Source of the DNA: Nonomuraea endophytica
GTDB lineage: Bacteria; Actinomycetota; Actinomycetes; Streptosporangiales; Streptosporangiaceae
Length of the DNA: 64,000 nucleotides
Direction: 5' to 3'
Assembly (NCBI RefSeq): GCF_014203235.1
Contig: NZ_JACHIN010000024.1
Location: 1-64,000 of the forward strand
The first letter of the stretch is position 1; each line of letters begins with the position of its first letter. The position numbers and the translations under genes are program-made. The notes below the pieces were generated by a model. The model saw nothing but the letters and a program-made list of their open reading frames with translations, had not been told where the DNA came from and did no database searches. Below, one piece after another: positions 1-8,800 of the stretch.

Positions 1-62
1 TCTGGCACAACGACAAGACCGGCCAGCCCACCGCCCGATCCCTCACCGCCTACGACCATTGA
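1..62 (+). CDS. 3' end of an unidentified gene (partial)
   Basis: An open frame enters from the left edge and stops at the TGA at 60-62, giving about 19 C-terminal residues that read WHNDKTGQPTARSLTAYDH. Nineteen residues are too few to assign a family. A transposase C-terminus is one possibility because such ends are often of this W-N-type composition, but nothing in the visible sequence confirms it. No inverted repeat marking an insertion-sequence end is visible just after the stop. Confidence 0.35.
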   Translation, partial: WHNDKTGQPTARSLTAYDH

Positions 63-441
63 TCGTAAGCAGCCGCCTTGGAATCAACCATCTAGGGCGC
101 CGGATGGCGAAGGGTGTGAGGGCAAGGGGTGAGGCGGCAAGGGGGAGGGGTGGCGAGAGGCGGGGCCGTGGGAGGTGGAGAACGAAGGGTCGTGACGGCG
201 GGGACCACGTCCGACGTGAGAAGCGACCCCCACGATCGGCGCCCGCTCACGGCGGCGGGTGGCGTGGGGGGCGGCACCGCCGTAACGGAAGGGCGGGCTT
301 GATCCTGAAGGGATCTTGAAGCGGAAACACGCTGGTTGATCTTGGGGGAGGTAACGTTTGGGTCAGGATTGGGGCCCGCTCTGATGGGAGTGCTGGTTGC
401 GCCTCTTTCCCGAGCGCGCCTGTCGTACCAATGTGTGAGGT
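63..441. other. Non-coding spacer with purine-rich G-tract
   Basis: No convincing gene is seen in these 379 bases; the frames that stay open have arginine/glycine-rich compositions typical of GC-rich shadows. Bases about 104-190 on the + strand are almost pure purine with several GGG/GGGG runs, a composition able to form G-quadruplex in one strand. The last 30 bases contain a GTGAGG ribosome-binding site for the next gene. Confidence 0.5.
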
Positions 442-624
442 ATGAACGCGACGGTAGGCGACCGGCTCCTCATGCACGGGAACACCGTTGGCGAAGGGGA
501 CCGGCGCGGAGAGATCATCGAGGTTCGCGGGACGGAAGGCGGACCGCCGTACATCGTACGGTTCGACGACGGGCACACGGGTCTGGTCTTTCCCGGCCCT
601 GATGCGGTCGTTGTGCCTCAGTAG
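442..624 (+). CDS. DUF1918 domain protein
   Basis: This 60-residue protein matches the small actinobacterial DUF1918 family, an SH3-like fold of unknown function. Family-like features are the N-terminal VGDRLLMHG segment, the central GEIIEVRG strand and the C-terminal YIVRFDDGHTGLVFPGPDA stretch. The ATG at 442 follows GTGAGG by three bases. The family is often near stress genes, but no specific role can be drawn from the sequence. It lies 9 bases upstream of the YjbQ-like gene and is probably cotranscribed with it. Confidence 0.85.
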   Translation: MNATVGDRLLMHGNTVGEGDRRGEIIEVRGTEGGPPYIVRFDDGHTGLVFPGPDAVVVPQ

Positions 625-633
625 GATTTCCGT

Positions 634-1041
634 GTGGAATCCCAGATCATCTCGCTGACCACCGGGTCACGCGAGACGGTGCACGACATCACCCCGCAGT
701 GTGAGGAGTTCGCGCGCGAGCAGGGCGGCGACGGGCTTTTGCACGTGTTCGTCCCGCACGCGACCGCCGGGGTGGCGCTGATCGAGCTGGGCGCGGGCAG
801 TGATGATGACCTGCTGTCCGCCCTGGCCGACCTGCTGCCCGCGGACGATCGCTGGCGGCACGCGCACGGTTCGCGCGGTCACGGACGGTCGCACGTCATG
901 CCCGCGCTGATTCCGCCATACGCGACGGTGCCGGTCCTCGGGGGACGGCTGGCGCTGGGAACCTGGCAGTCGATCTCGGTCGTTGACCTGAACGTCGACA
1001 ACCGTGAACGCCACGTTCGTCTGTCGTTTTTGTCGGGTTGA
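634..1041 (+). CDS. YjbQ/UPF0047 family protein
   Basis: The 135-residue product has the hallmarks of the YjbQ/UPF0047 family: a histidine-containing HVFVPHATAGVAL strand near residues 38-50, a conserved acidic ELG segment, and the C-terminal GTWQSISVVDLN stretch near residues 110-121. Family members have been linked to weak thiamine-phosphate-synthase-like activity, but the physiological role is unsettled. GTG at 634 is chosen as start because translation begins directly with the family N-terminus (ESQIISLTTGSRETVHDIT). Confidence 0.85.
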   Translation: MESQIISLTTGSRETVHDITPQCEEFAREQGGDGLLHVFVPHATAGVALIELGAGSDDDLLSALADLLPADDRWRHAHGSRGHGRSHVMPALIPPYATVPVLGGRLALGTWQSISVVDLNVDNRERHVRLSFLSG

Positions 1042-1160
1042 TTCGGACGGTCCTGTCGCCGTACCCGTGGCGACCGTTGACGACTGAGGGTCACAGCGTG
1101 TGGACTGTCCCGAAGCGATAAACCGCAAAATGCGGGGCCACTCAAGCAGGAGGGATAAAC

Positions 1161-1589
1161 GTGAGCGCGACCGCGGGTCAGGCGCAGGGCGAGCGCGGCC
1201 TGGCCGAACGACTCGGCCTCAAGCCGGGTCAGGTGGTGCAGGAGATCGGTTGGGACGAGGACAGCGACGAAGAGCTTCGTTCGTCAATCGAGAACCTGAC
1301 CGGCAACGAACTGCTCGATGAGGACAGTTACGACGTCGTAGACGTGGTGCTGATGTGGTGGCGCGACGGTGACGGCGATCTCTTCGACGTTCTGAGCGAT
1401 GCCATGCGATCACTCGCAGAGGGCGGCCAGATCTGGCTGCTGACTCCCAAGGCCGGTCGCGACGGCCATGTGGAGCCGAGCGACATCGGGGAGGATGCCG
1501 CTACCGCGGGCCTTTCGCAGACGAGCAGCATCTCCGCCGCACCCGATTGGTCGGGGACCAGACTCGTCGGCCCCAAGGGCCGACGCTAG
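1161..1589 (+). CDS. DUF3052 family protein
   Basis: A 142-residue acidic protein of the DUF3052 family, restricted largely to actinobacteria. Visible family features are LGLKPGQVVQEIGWDED near the N-terminus, the central DVVLMWWRDGDGDLFDVL and GGQIWLLTPKAGRDG. GTG at 1161 follows the ribosome-binding site AGGAGGG (1148-1154) at good spacing. Its neighbour is an AhpE-type peroxiredoxin, the same pairing as Rv2239c-ahpE in Mycobacterium tuberculosis, which suggests an old functional link. The biochemical function is unknown. Confidence 0.88.
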   Translation: MSATAGQAQGERGLAERLGLKPGQVVQEIGWDEDSDEELRSSIENLTGNELLDEDSYDVVDVVLMWWRDGDGDLFDVLSDAMRSLAEGGQIWLLTPKAGRDGHVEPSDIGEDAATAGLSQTSSISAAPDWSGTRLVGPKGRR

Positions 1590-1618
1590 GGAGCCAGAGC
1601 GCCTGCCATGATGGCCGT

Positions 1619-2062
1619 GTGAACCCACTGGTAGGCGCCCTAGCTCCCGACTTCGAACTCCAGGACCAGCACGGCGCCCCGGTCAAGCTCTCCGCCTTCC
1701 GGGGCCGCGAGGTCGTGCTGGTCTTCTACCCGCTGGCCTTCAGCAACGTCTGCAACAGCGAGTTGTCGGCCTTGCGGGACTTTGTCACGGACGCGCAAAT
1801 TCTGACTGTCTCCGTGGACTCTCTTTTCTCCCATCGTGCATGGGCGGACCAAGAGGGCTACACATTCCCACTCCTGTCGGATTTCTGGCCACACGGACAG
1901 GTCGCGCGGGCGTACGGTGTGTTCGATGAGCAGAAGGGGCTCGCGCAGCGGGGGACCTTCATCATCGACGGCGCGGGCGTGGTCCGTTGGTCGGTCGTGA
2001 ACCCGATCGGCACGGCGCGTGACGTAGCCGACTATGCCAAGGCACTCGCCGAGATTTCGTGA
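1619..2062 (+). CDS. ahpE: AhpE-like one-cysteine peroxiredoxin
   Basis: A 147-residue thioredoxin-fold peroxidase that should reduce hydroperoxides through a single peroxidatic cysteine. The active-site segment FYPLAFSNVCNSEL places that cysteine at residue 45, as in M. tuberculosis AhpE; there is no clear resolving cysteine. GTG 1619 (VNPLVGALAPDF) is chosen over the longer upstream frame because the peroxiredoxin fold starts directly there. Its stop overlaps the next gene by four bases (GTGA), indicating translational coupling with the zinc-ribbon protein. The upstream neighbour is DUF3052. Confidence 0.9.
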   Translation: MNPLVGALAPDFELQDQHGAPVKLSAFRGREVVLVFYPLAFSNVCNSELSALRDFVTDAQILTVSVDSLFSHRAWADQEGYTFPLLSDFWPHGQVARAYGVFDEQKGLAQRGTFIIDGAGVVRWSVVNPIGTARDVADYAKALAEIS

Positions 2063-2385
2063 CAACGGAGGATGCGATGCCCTGCTACAACTGCGGGGCC
2101 CGGCAGACCGACCCGGTACGCGGTGCGAGCCCCTGGAAGCGCGGGGTGCGCGACGAGTCCCAGGTGCTCATCTGCCCGGACTGTCAACGGCTGCACGACC
2201 TCGACCTCGACACGTGCGGCACCTGCGGGTCCAGCGCGTTGATCTGCCGGTTGGGCGAGGTCGAATGCCGCTCGTGTGGCTCGGTCCGGCAGGCGCGATC
2301 GGGGGATCCGCTGGTGCCAGAAACGCCGCCGGGACTGTCGGCCGAGGTCGAGGCCGCTCTGAACCGGGTGCTGGGCCGGGCGTGA
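2059..2385 (+). CDS. Small zinc-ribbon protein
   Basis: A 108-residue protein with three paired-cysteine motifs: CYNC near residue 9, CPDC near residue 39 and CGTC / CRSC in the middle (residues about 53-72), the pattern of a double zinc ribbon. No enzymatic domain is visible. The gene is translationally coupled to the peroxiredoxin by a four-base GTGA overlap, so a role in the same redox context or as a zinc-binding partner is possible but unproven. Confidence 0.75.
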   Translation: MTTEDAMPCYNCGARQTDPVRGASPWKRGVRDESQVLICPDCQRLHDLDLDTCGTCGSSALICRLGEVECRSCGSVRQARSGDPLVPETPPGLSAEVEAALNRVLGRA

Positions 2386-2455
2386 CGGGGATGGTTGTCT
2401 CAGGGCGGCCACATTTTTTCCGGACATATGCTGAGCTGCGCTATCGTCTCCTTTC

Positions 2456-3406
2456 GTGTCCGCAATGAGTTCGTTCGTCGTCGCACTCGACGTTGGTGGC
2501 ACGTCCATGAAGGGCGGCCTGGTCAGCGAGTCCGGCGTGGTGCTCCTCACCGAGCGCCGCCCGACCCCCCGCGAGGAGGGTCCGGACGCCGCGGTGAAGG
2601 CGATCCGCGAGTTCATCAGCCATCTCGCCGCGTCCGGTGACGGCATCCCGTCCGGGGTCGGCCTCGCCGTACCCGGGCTGGTCTCGGAGAACTCCGCGGT
2701 CTACTCCGCGAACATCGGCTGGCGCGACGTCCCCGCCGCCGACTTCACCGCTCTGGATGTTCCGGTACGGCTCGGCCACGACGTACAGACCGGCGGCCTG
2801 GCGGAGAACGTCCTCGGCGCCGGGCAGGGGGTGGACGACTTCCTCTTCCTGCCGATCGGTACCGGAATCGCCGGAGCCCTGATCCTGCGCGGCGAGCCGT
2901 ACGGCGGCTCGGCCGGATGGGGCGGCGAGATCGGCCACATCCCGGTCTTCCCCGACGGCGAGCAGTGCGCCTGCGGCCAGTTCGGCTGCCTGGAGACCTA
3001 CGCGTCGGCCGCCTCCGTGGGCCGCCGCTACAGCCAGCGCGCCGGCCTGTCAGGCGTCAAGGCCGAAGAGGTAGTGGCCTCCGACGACCCCCTGGCCGTC
3101 GAAGTCTGGGACGAGGCCGTAGAAGCCCTCTCCCTCGCCCTGGCCACCTACACCCTCCTCCTGGACCCCAGCATGATCGTCCTGGGCGGCGGCCTGGCCG
3201 AAGCGGGCCCCGCATTGTTCGACCCGGTACGCACCCGCCTGGTAAAGCGCCTGGCCTTCCGCGACGCGCCCCCGCTGGTGCCCGCGGCGCTCGGCGTGGA
3301 CGCCGGCATGCTGGGCGCGTCCCTGCTCGGCTGGCGCGCCGCCGGCCGCCCCGACCTCGGCCCCGGCTGGACCGTCAATGTGCGCTCGGCGCCGTTGGTG
3401 TCGTAA
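2456..3406 (+). CDS. ROK family sugar kinase
   Basis: A 316-residue ROK-family protein, the family of glucokinases, N-acetylglucosamine/mannosamine kinases and repressors. It has the N-terminal phosphate loop ALDVGGTSMKGG, the second phosphate segment IGTGIAG, the GEIGH sugar-binding motif and the ROK zinc site CACGQFGC. There is no N-terminal winged helix, so it is a kinase rather than a repressor. The substrate cannot be fixed from sequence; glucose is the usual one for such actinobacterial enzymes. The start could be GTG 2456 or ATG 2465. Confidence 0.85.
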   Translation: MSAMSSFVVALDVGGTSMKGGLVSESGVVLLTERRPTPREEGPDAAVKAIREFISHLAASGDGIPSGVGLAVPGLVSENSAVYSANIGWRDVPAADFTALDVPVRLGHDVQTGGLAENVLGAGQGVDDFLFLPIGTGIAGALILRGEPYGGSAGWGGEIGHIPVFPDGEQCACGQFGCLETYASAASVGRRYSQRAGLSGVKAEEVVASDDPLAVEVWDEAVEALSLALATYTLLLDPSMIVLGGGLAEAGPALFDPVRTRLVKRLAFRDAPPLVPAALGVDAGMLGASLLGWRAAGRPDLGPGWTVNVRSAPLVS

Positions 3407-3422
3407 GGTGTAGTGCCGTTCG

Positions 3423-3494
3423 GGACGATTAGCTCAGCGGTAGAGCACTCGCCTTACAAGCGAGGGGTCACTGGTTCGAACCCAGTATCGTCCA
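3423..3494 (+). tRNA. tRNA-Val (TAC)
   Basis: A complete cloverleaf can be drawn. The acceptor stem is GGACGAT (3423-3429) with ATCGTCC (3487-3493) and discriminator A. The D-arm is GCTC/GAGC. The anticodon stem CTCGC/GCGAG encloses loop CTTACAA with anticodon TAC. The T-arm is ACTGG-TTCGAAC-CCAGT. The CCA end is not encoded, since CCT follows the discriminator. Anticodon UAC reads GUA, a rare codon in this GC-rich genome. Confidence 0.95.
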
Positions 3495-3562
3495 CCTGGT
3501 CTTACACCTTCTTTCCGATCTTGTCTGCCGTCGCCGAGTGACCAATGGCTCGTGCTGGTGGT

Positions 3563-4153
3563 CTAGGCTCGGCCGTACAGTTGGCGCATGTAGCTGGTGC
3601 ATCGGGGGAATCTGCGGGCTGACTCCTCCGGGTCGTCCGGGTCCCAGTCCTCGTCGGTCGGAGAGGGCAGACCGTTCAGCACGTAGCCTCGAGCCTGGAG
3701 GATGTCCGCAAGGGCGTCCCAATCCTTGCCCGTCACCCGTATCCACGCTTTGCCGGCCACGTAGTCGAGTTCCTCGAACTCCGGCCAGTCTTCGTCGGTG
3801 CGTGGGATGCGGTTGCTCTGCAAGTAGAGATAGTGCTGGACCGCCGGCACCTCGGCGAGGCTGTCCGGATCGCTTGTGACTCGTTCGAAGGTCTGCCGTC
3901 CAAGTCCGACCAGCCACATCTGGAAGTACCAGACACTGTCGAGGCCGCCCACCAGGTCGAGCTCATATGCCGCACCCCAGACCAGGTTCGTGTCCGCCTT
4001 GAGGCGGGCCTCCTGCATCCACGAGGCGAAATCCGCGATCTCCTCGGCGGGTCGCGTCACGAGTCGCTCATGGAGCCATCGCAGGCGCTCCTGCTTCGTC
4101 TCGCTCTCGTGGGCGGATCGCTCGATCAGATCCCAGAAGGCGTCGATGTCCAT
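3563..4153 (-). CDS. DUF4240 domain protein
   Basis: A 196-residue acidic protein with the DUF4240 pattern: an N-terminal helix MDIDAFWDLIERS, followed by LRWLHERLVTRPAEEIADF and GAAYELDLVGG near the middle. DUF4240 proteins are common in actinobacteria and sometimes sit with polymorphic-toxin immunity proteins, but the function is unknown. It stands alone here, facing the tRNA on one side and the LysR-like gene on the other. Confidence 0.8.
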   Translation of the reverse strand: MDIDAFWDLIERSAHESETKQERLRWLHERLVTRPAEEIADFASWMQEARLKADTNLVWGAAYELDLVGGLDSVWYFQMWLVGLGRQTFERVTSDPDSLAEVPAVQHYLYLQSNRIPRTDEDWPEFEELDYVAGKAWIRVTGKDWDALADILQARGYVLNGLPSPTDEDWDPDDPEESARRFPRCTSYMRQLYGRA

Positions 4154-4221
4154 GGGGCGTGATCATGGCATGGCACAGGAGGGCTGGCCACTGCGGGTAG
4201 ACCCACCGGGCCCCGGTAATT

Positions 4222-4929
4222 TCAGCGGGGGCGGTGGCCTTTCTTGGTTCGGTTGGTGGAGCGGGGCTGGGTGGGCTTTCGGGGCTTTTGGGGTGTTGGC
4301 CTTTTTGCGGGTGAGGTCGTACGGCCGCGCGTGCTGTTCACCGTTCGGCCGCGGACGATGCCGATGAAGTCGTCCATCAGGTCGGTTGTCGCATCCTTGA
4401 GCCAGGCCAGGCCGATCTGGGATTGCGGGGCGTCCGTCACCGGGCGGTAGGTCAGGTCTTTGCGGTGGTGGAGGCGGGCCAGGGACTGGGGGACCAGCAG
4501 GATGCCGGTGCCGGCGGCTACCAGTTCCACGGCCTCGCCGGTTGTGGGTGGGCGGGTGAACGCGGGTTCGCCGGGCAGGTCGGTCCACTCGATCGGGTCG
4601 TCCAGTGGCTGGAGTACCTCTTCGCCGGCCAGGTCCGCGATGGTCACCTCGTCTAGTGCGGCGGCCGCGTGGTCCTTCGGCACCACTACCACTGTGGTCT
4701 CGAGATAGAGGGGGATCACGTTGAGTCCGTCCCGGTCTACGGGCAGGCGGACGAATCCGGCGTCGGCGCCGCCTTCGCGCAGCATCGGCACGATTTCGGT
4801 GGCGGTGGTCTGGTGCAGGGTGAGTGGAACGTCGGGCTTTCGCTCTGCCCAGATGTTGGCCCATTTCGCGGGGGTCACCCCTGGCGCGTACGCCAGCCGG
4901 AACCCCGTACCGTTCTCCCCTGCAGTCAC
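4222..4929 (-). CDS. LysR-type substrate-binding domain without HTH
   Basis: The 235-residue product aligns with the effector-binding half of LysR-type regulators: FRLAYAPGVTPAKWANIWAE, the GGADAGFVRLPVD hinge region, PLYLETTVVVVPKDH, and GTGILLVPQSLARL. No N-terminal winged helix is present, and GTG 4929 is close to the domain start. The last 40 residues are strongly basic and rich in R, K, T and P, and could contact nucleic acid. It is divergent from a DUF5997 gene, 55 bases apart, an arrangement I believe recurs in actinobacteria. How it acts without an HTH is not known. Confidence 0.75.
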   Translation of the reverse strand: MTAGENGTGFRLAYAPGVTPAKWANIWAERKPDVPLTLHQTTATEIVPMLREGGADAGFVRLPVDRDGLNVIPLYLETTVVVVPKDHAAAALDEVTIADLAGEEVLQPLDDPIEWTDLPGEPAFTRPPTTGEAVELVAAGTGILLVPQSLARLHHRKDLTYRPVTDAPQSQIGLAWLKDATTDLMDDFIGIVRGRTVNSTRGRTTSPAKRPTPQKPRKPTQPRSTNRTKKGHRPR

Positions 4930-4984
4930 CCGCCCAGGGTACCTATGTCAGGAGAGCCCGTTCCGAGTGACTACGCTTGGCGAC

Positions 4985-5356
4985 ATGACCTCGCCCAAGA
5001 CGAAGACCACCCAGACGATGAAGCCCGCGACCGCGGCCAAGAAGCTGGGTGTCCTGCTCTCGGCGACTCCCGCCGAGTTCCAGGAGGGCGTCGTCTCCAG
5101 GGACGAGCTGAACGAGCTGCAGTCCAAGCCGCCTACCTGGCTCGCTGACCTGCGGCGCAACGGCCCGCACCCCAAGCAGGTCGTCGCGGCGAAGCTCGGG
5201 GTTTCCATCTCCGGTCTGGCCAGAGGTGGCATCACCGAGCCGCTCACCACCGCCGAGATCGAGGCGCTGAAGGTGGAGAACCCGGGATGGCTGGAGCGCG
5301 AGCGGTCCATCCAGGCCGAGTTGCGCAAGGAAGCACTCAAGGTCAAGCAGGGCTGA
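4985..5356 (+). CDS. DUF5997 family protein
   Basis: A 123-residue basic protein resembling DUF5997. It has a TMKPATAAKKLGVLLSATPAEF N-terminal segment, then TWLADLRRNGPHPKQVVAAKLGVSISGLAR, which has the look of a small helical nucleic-acid-binding domain, and a charged C-terminal helix. ATG 4985 is preferred over upstream in-frame starts because the family begins at this point. The divergent neighbour is the HTH-less LysR domain. The last 12 bases of the gene form the first part of a repeat that recurs twice downstream. Confidence 0.75.
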   Translation: MTSPKTKTTQTMKPATAAKKLGVLLSATPAEFQEGVVSRDELNELQSKPPTWLADLRRNGPHPKQVVAAKLGVSISGLARGGITEPLTTAEIEALKVENPGWLERERSIQAELRKEALKVKQG

Positions 5357-5498
5357 TCGGCGGCCCCATCGGGCGGGCTGCCAAGCGGTTCGTAGGAACG
5401 CCGCCAAGCAGGGCTGACCGGCGGCGCTAGCCCACGTCGGGAGGGGCGGGCTGCCAAGCGGTCCGCGGGAACGCCGCCAAGCAGGGCTGACCGGCGGC
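5345..5498 (+). repeat. Imperfect tandem repeat starting in the DUF5997 stop region
   Basis: A 20-base element beginning AAGCAGGGCTGA and ending CGGCGGC occurs at 5345, 5406 and 5479 with at most one mismatch. Copies are separated by variable bases and a second conserved block, GGGCGGGCTGCCAAGCGGT, at about 5371 and 5447. The first copy includes the DUF5997 stop codon, so the array looks like local duplication of the gene's 3' end. Confidence 0.8.
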
Positions 5499-5521
5499 GG
5501 ATTCCCGGGCCTTCCATAGAC

Positions 5522-5610
5522 CCGCCGAACAACGCCGCCGAACAACGCCGCCGAACGCCGCCGAACGCCGAACAACGCCGCCGCCCAGCCCGCCCAACAA
5601 CGGCGGCGGA
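5522..5610. repeat. GCCGCCGAACAA short tandem repeat
   Basis: A simple-sequence tract made of alternating GCCGCC and GAACAAC or GAAC units, followed by CGGCGGC, which can pair with the GCCGCCG units and fold into a hairpin. It has no coding character on either strand. Confidence 0.75.
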
Positions 5611-5896
5611 CAGCGTTCCGGCCGCATGCCGTCTCCGAGCGACGAGGTGTCTCCCTGGCGAGGCGCGGATGGCCGCCCGGGAACGAGCTGCGAAAACGCC
5701 CGGTCAACAAAACTGAATGACTCGCGAATGACCGGTAAAAGTGCGACAACCCGCGTGGATTGGGAAATATCTGGGTTACGTGGGATCGTTGAAGGCTCGG
5801 CGGCGTGGGGAGCGTCGCTACGGGCTGCGACCCGCCAACCGATCGCGTGAGGTCACGTACCGGGGCCCGCATCGTCTACGCATGAGGTGAGCCTTG
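5611..5896. other. Leader/promoter region of the NRPS operon
   Basis: This non-coding spacer is less GC-rich between about 5700 and 5790 and probably carries the promoter of the Pls/PosA-like gene. A short inverted repeat, CGTGA-GG-TCACG, lies at 5846-5857, 40 bases before the start codon, and a ribosome-binding site GAGGTGAG lies at 5884-5891. I see no riboswitch-like fold. Confidence 0.45.
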
Positions 5897-8800
5897 GTGG
5901 TCAATGCCGTGATTCCGCAGGATGCCGTCTTCCTGTCCGCCGCTGGGAGTACGAGCGCGCGGACTCTCGTGGACGTTCTTCACGAGAGTGCCGCTGCCCA
6001 CCCCCACGCGCCCGCGCTGGACGACGGCGTGAGCGTCCTCGACTACTCCCGGCTGGCCAAAGAGGTGGCGCACCTGGCCGGTTCGCTGGGCGAGATGGGC
6101 ATCGGGCCGGGGGAGCGGGTCGGGATTCGGGTGCCGTCGGGCTCCAACGATCTCTATGTCGCCATCTTGGCGGTGCTGGCGGCCGGGGCGGCCTATGTGC
6201 CGGTGGATGCGGATGACCCCGACGAGCGGGCCGAGCTCGTGTTTCAGGAGGCGGACGTCGCGGCGGTGATCGGGGCGGCGGGGATTATGAGCAGGCGCGA
6301 CGCCATGGCCGAGGCGCGGCCGCCGGTGCCCGAGGACGACGCCTGGATCATCTTCACCTCCGGCTCCACGGGCAAGCCCAAGGGCGTGGCGGTCAGCCAT
6401 CGCAGCGCGGCCGCCTTCGTGGATGCCGAGGCGGGGTTGTTCCTGGAGCTGCGGCCCGGGGACCGAGTGCTCGCGGGCCTGTCGGTGGCGTTCGACGCCT
6501 CGTGTGAGGAGATGTGGCTGGCCTGGCGCAACGGCGCCTGCCTGGTTCCGGCGCCGCGTTCGCTGGTCCGCACCGGGATGGATCTCGGGCCGTGGCTGGT
6601 GGAGCGCGGGATCACGGTGGTGTCGACCGTACCCACGCTGGCGGCGTTGTGGCCGGTCGAGACGCTGGACGGCGTGCGGCTGCTGATCTTCGGCGGCGAG
6701 GCCTGCCCGCCCGAGCTGGCAGACCGGCTGAGCACTCCCGATCGGGAGGTCTGGAACACCTACGGGCCCACCGAGGCCACCGTCGTCGCGTGCGCGGCGC
6801 CGCTGGTCCAGGGGGAGCCGGTGCGGATCGGGCTGCCTCTGCGGGGCTGGGACCTGGCCGTGGTCGACCAGACGGGCCGGCCGGTCGCCATGGGGGAGGC
6901 GGGCGAACTTGTCATCGGGGGCGTCGGGCTGGCCCGCTACCTCGACGAGGACAAGGACCGGGAGAAGTACGCGCCGCTGGAGTCGCTCGGCTGGGAGCGC
7001 GCGTACCGCAGCGGTGATTTGGTCGTGGCCGATCCCGACGGGCTGCTGTTCGTGGGGCGGGCCGACGAGCAGATCAAGCTGGGCGGGCGGCGGATCGAGC
7101 TGGGCGAGGTGGATGCCGCCCTTCAGGCGCTGCCGGGGGTGACCGGTGCGGCGGCCGCGGTCAAGACCACGGCCTCAGGACACCAGCTTCTCGTCGGCTA
7201 TATCGTGACAAATGGGGAAACAACCCACGCGCGGGAACAGCTTGAAGCCGTGCTGCCCGCCGCCCTCGTGCCCCGGCTGGCCGTGGTGGATCACCTGCCC
7301 ACGCGCACTTCGGGGAAGATCGACCGTGACGCGCTGCCCTGGCCGCTCGATGACGACGACGAGGAGGCCGCCGACCTCGACGGACTCCAGGCGTGGCTGG
7401 CCGAGCAGTGGCAGGACGTCCTGGGGCAGCGGGTCGGCGGGCCCGACGCCGACTTCTTCACCGCGGGCGGCACCAGCCTGGCGGCGGCGCGGCTGGTCTC
7501 GACGCTGCGCGGCAGGTACCCGGACGTGGCGGTGGCCGACCTCTACGACCATCCGACGCTCAGCGGGCTGGCCGACCGGCTGGAAGAGCTGGAGCCGCCC
7601 GCCGAGGAGAACACGCGCGTCGTGCTGCCGATGCCGCGCCGGGCGGCGCTGGTCCAGACGGCGCTGATGCTGCCGCTGCTGACCGTGCGCGCGATGCCCT
7701 GGGTGGTCGGCGCGCTCGCGGTGGGCAATCTGACGAACGTCCACGCGGTCGGCTGGTGGTGGGTGATCGCGGGCGCGCTGCTGTTCCTGACGCCGTTCGG
7801 CCGCCTGTCGCTGGCGGCGGGCGCGGCGCGGCTGGTCCTGCGCGGCGTCAAGCCCGGCGTGTACGCCCGGGGCGGCGCCACCCACCTGAGGGTCTGGTTC
7901 GCCGAGCAGATGGCGGCCGGTCTCGGCGCCAGCGGTCTCGCCTCGGCGCCCTTGATCACCTATTACGCGCGGGCGCTGGGCGCGCAGGTGGGCGAGGACG
8001 CCGACCTGCACACGATGCCGCCCATCACCGGCATGCTCAAGCTCGGCCGGGCCGCCGCGATCGAGCCCGAGGTGGACCTCACCGGCTACTGGCTGGACGG
8101 CGACCTGTTCAGGCTCGGCGAGATCAGGATCGGGGCCGGCGCGACCGTCGGCGCCAGGTCGATCGTCCTGGCGGGCGCGCGGATCGGGAAGAACGCCCAG
8201 ATCGCCCCCGGCTCGGCGGTCGGCGGCGACGTCCCGGCCGGGCAGCGGTGGGCGGGGGCGCCGGCCGTACGGAAGGGGAAGCTGACGCCCAAGGCGCCGG
8301 CGCCCCGCAGGTACCGCCGGTGGAGTGTGGCCTACGGCGTGTCCGCGATGGCGTTCAGCCTGATCCCGCTGGTGGCCGTGCTGCCCGGGATCGCCGTGCT
8401 CGGCCCGGCGGGCATCGCGGCGGCGACGGTCGTCTCGATGGTCAGCATGGCGTTGCTGCTGCTCGTGGCCGTCAGGCTGCTGTCGATCGGGCTGCGCGCG
8501 GGCAGCCACCCGGTGCACAGCCGTACGGCATGGCAGGCCTGGGCGACCGAGCGGCTCATGTCCATGGCCAGGGTGTGGCTGTTCCCGCTGTATGCCAGCG
8601 GGCTCACCCCGATGTGGCTGCGCGCGCTCGGTATGAAGGTGGGCCGCGACGTCGAGCTGTCCACGGTGCTCGCGCTGCCCTCGATGACCGAGGTCGGCGA
8701 CGGCGCGTTCCTGGCCGACGACACCAAGGTCGCCCCGTACGAGCTGTCCGGCGGCTGGATGCGCCTGGACCATGTGCGGATCGGCAAGCGGGCGTTCGTC

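Noticed and set aside
1..62. Insertion sequence at the left edge
   Set aside because: Only 19 codons are visible and no terminal inverted repeat was seen.
59..319. Open frame of 86 codons in the left spacer
   Set aside because: Arg/Gly-rich shadow composition with no start context and no family pattern.
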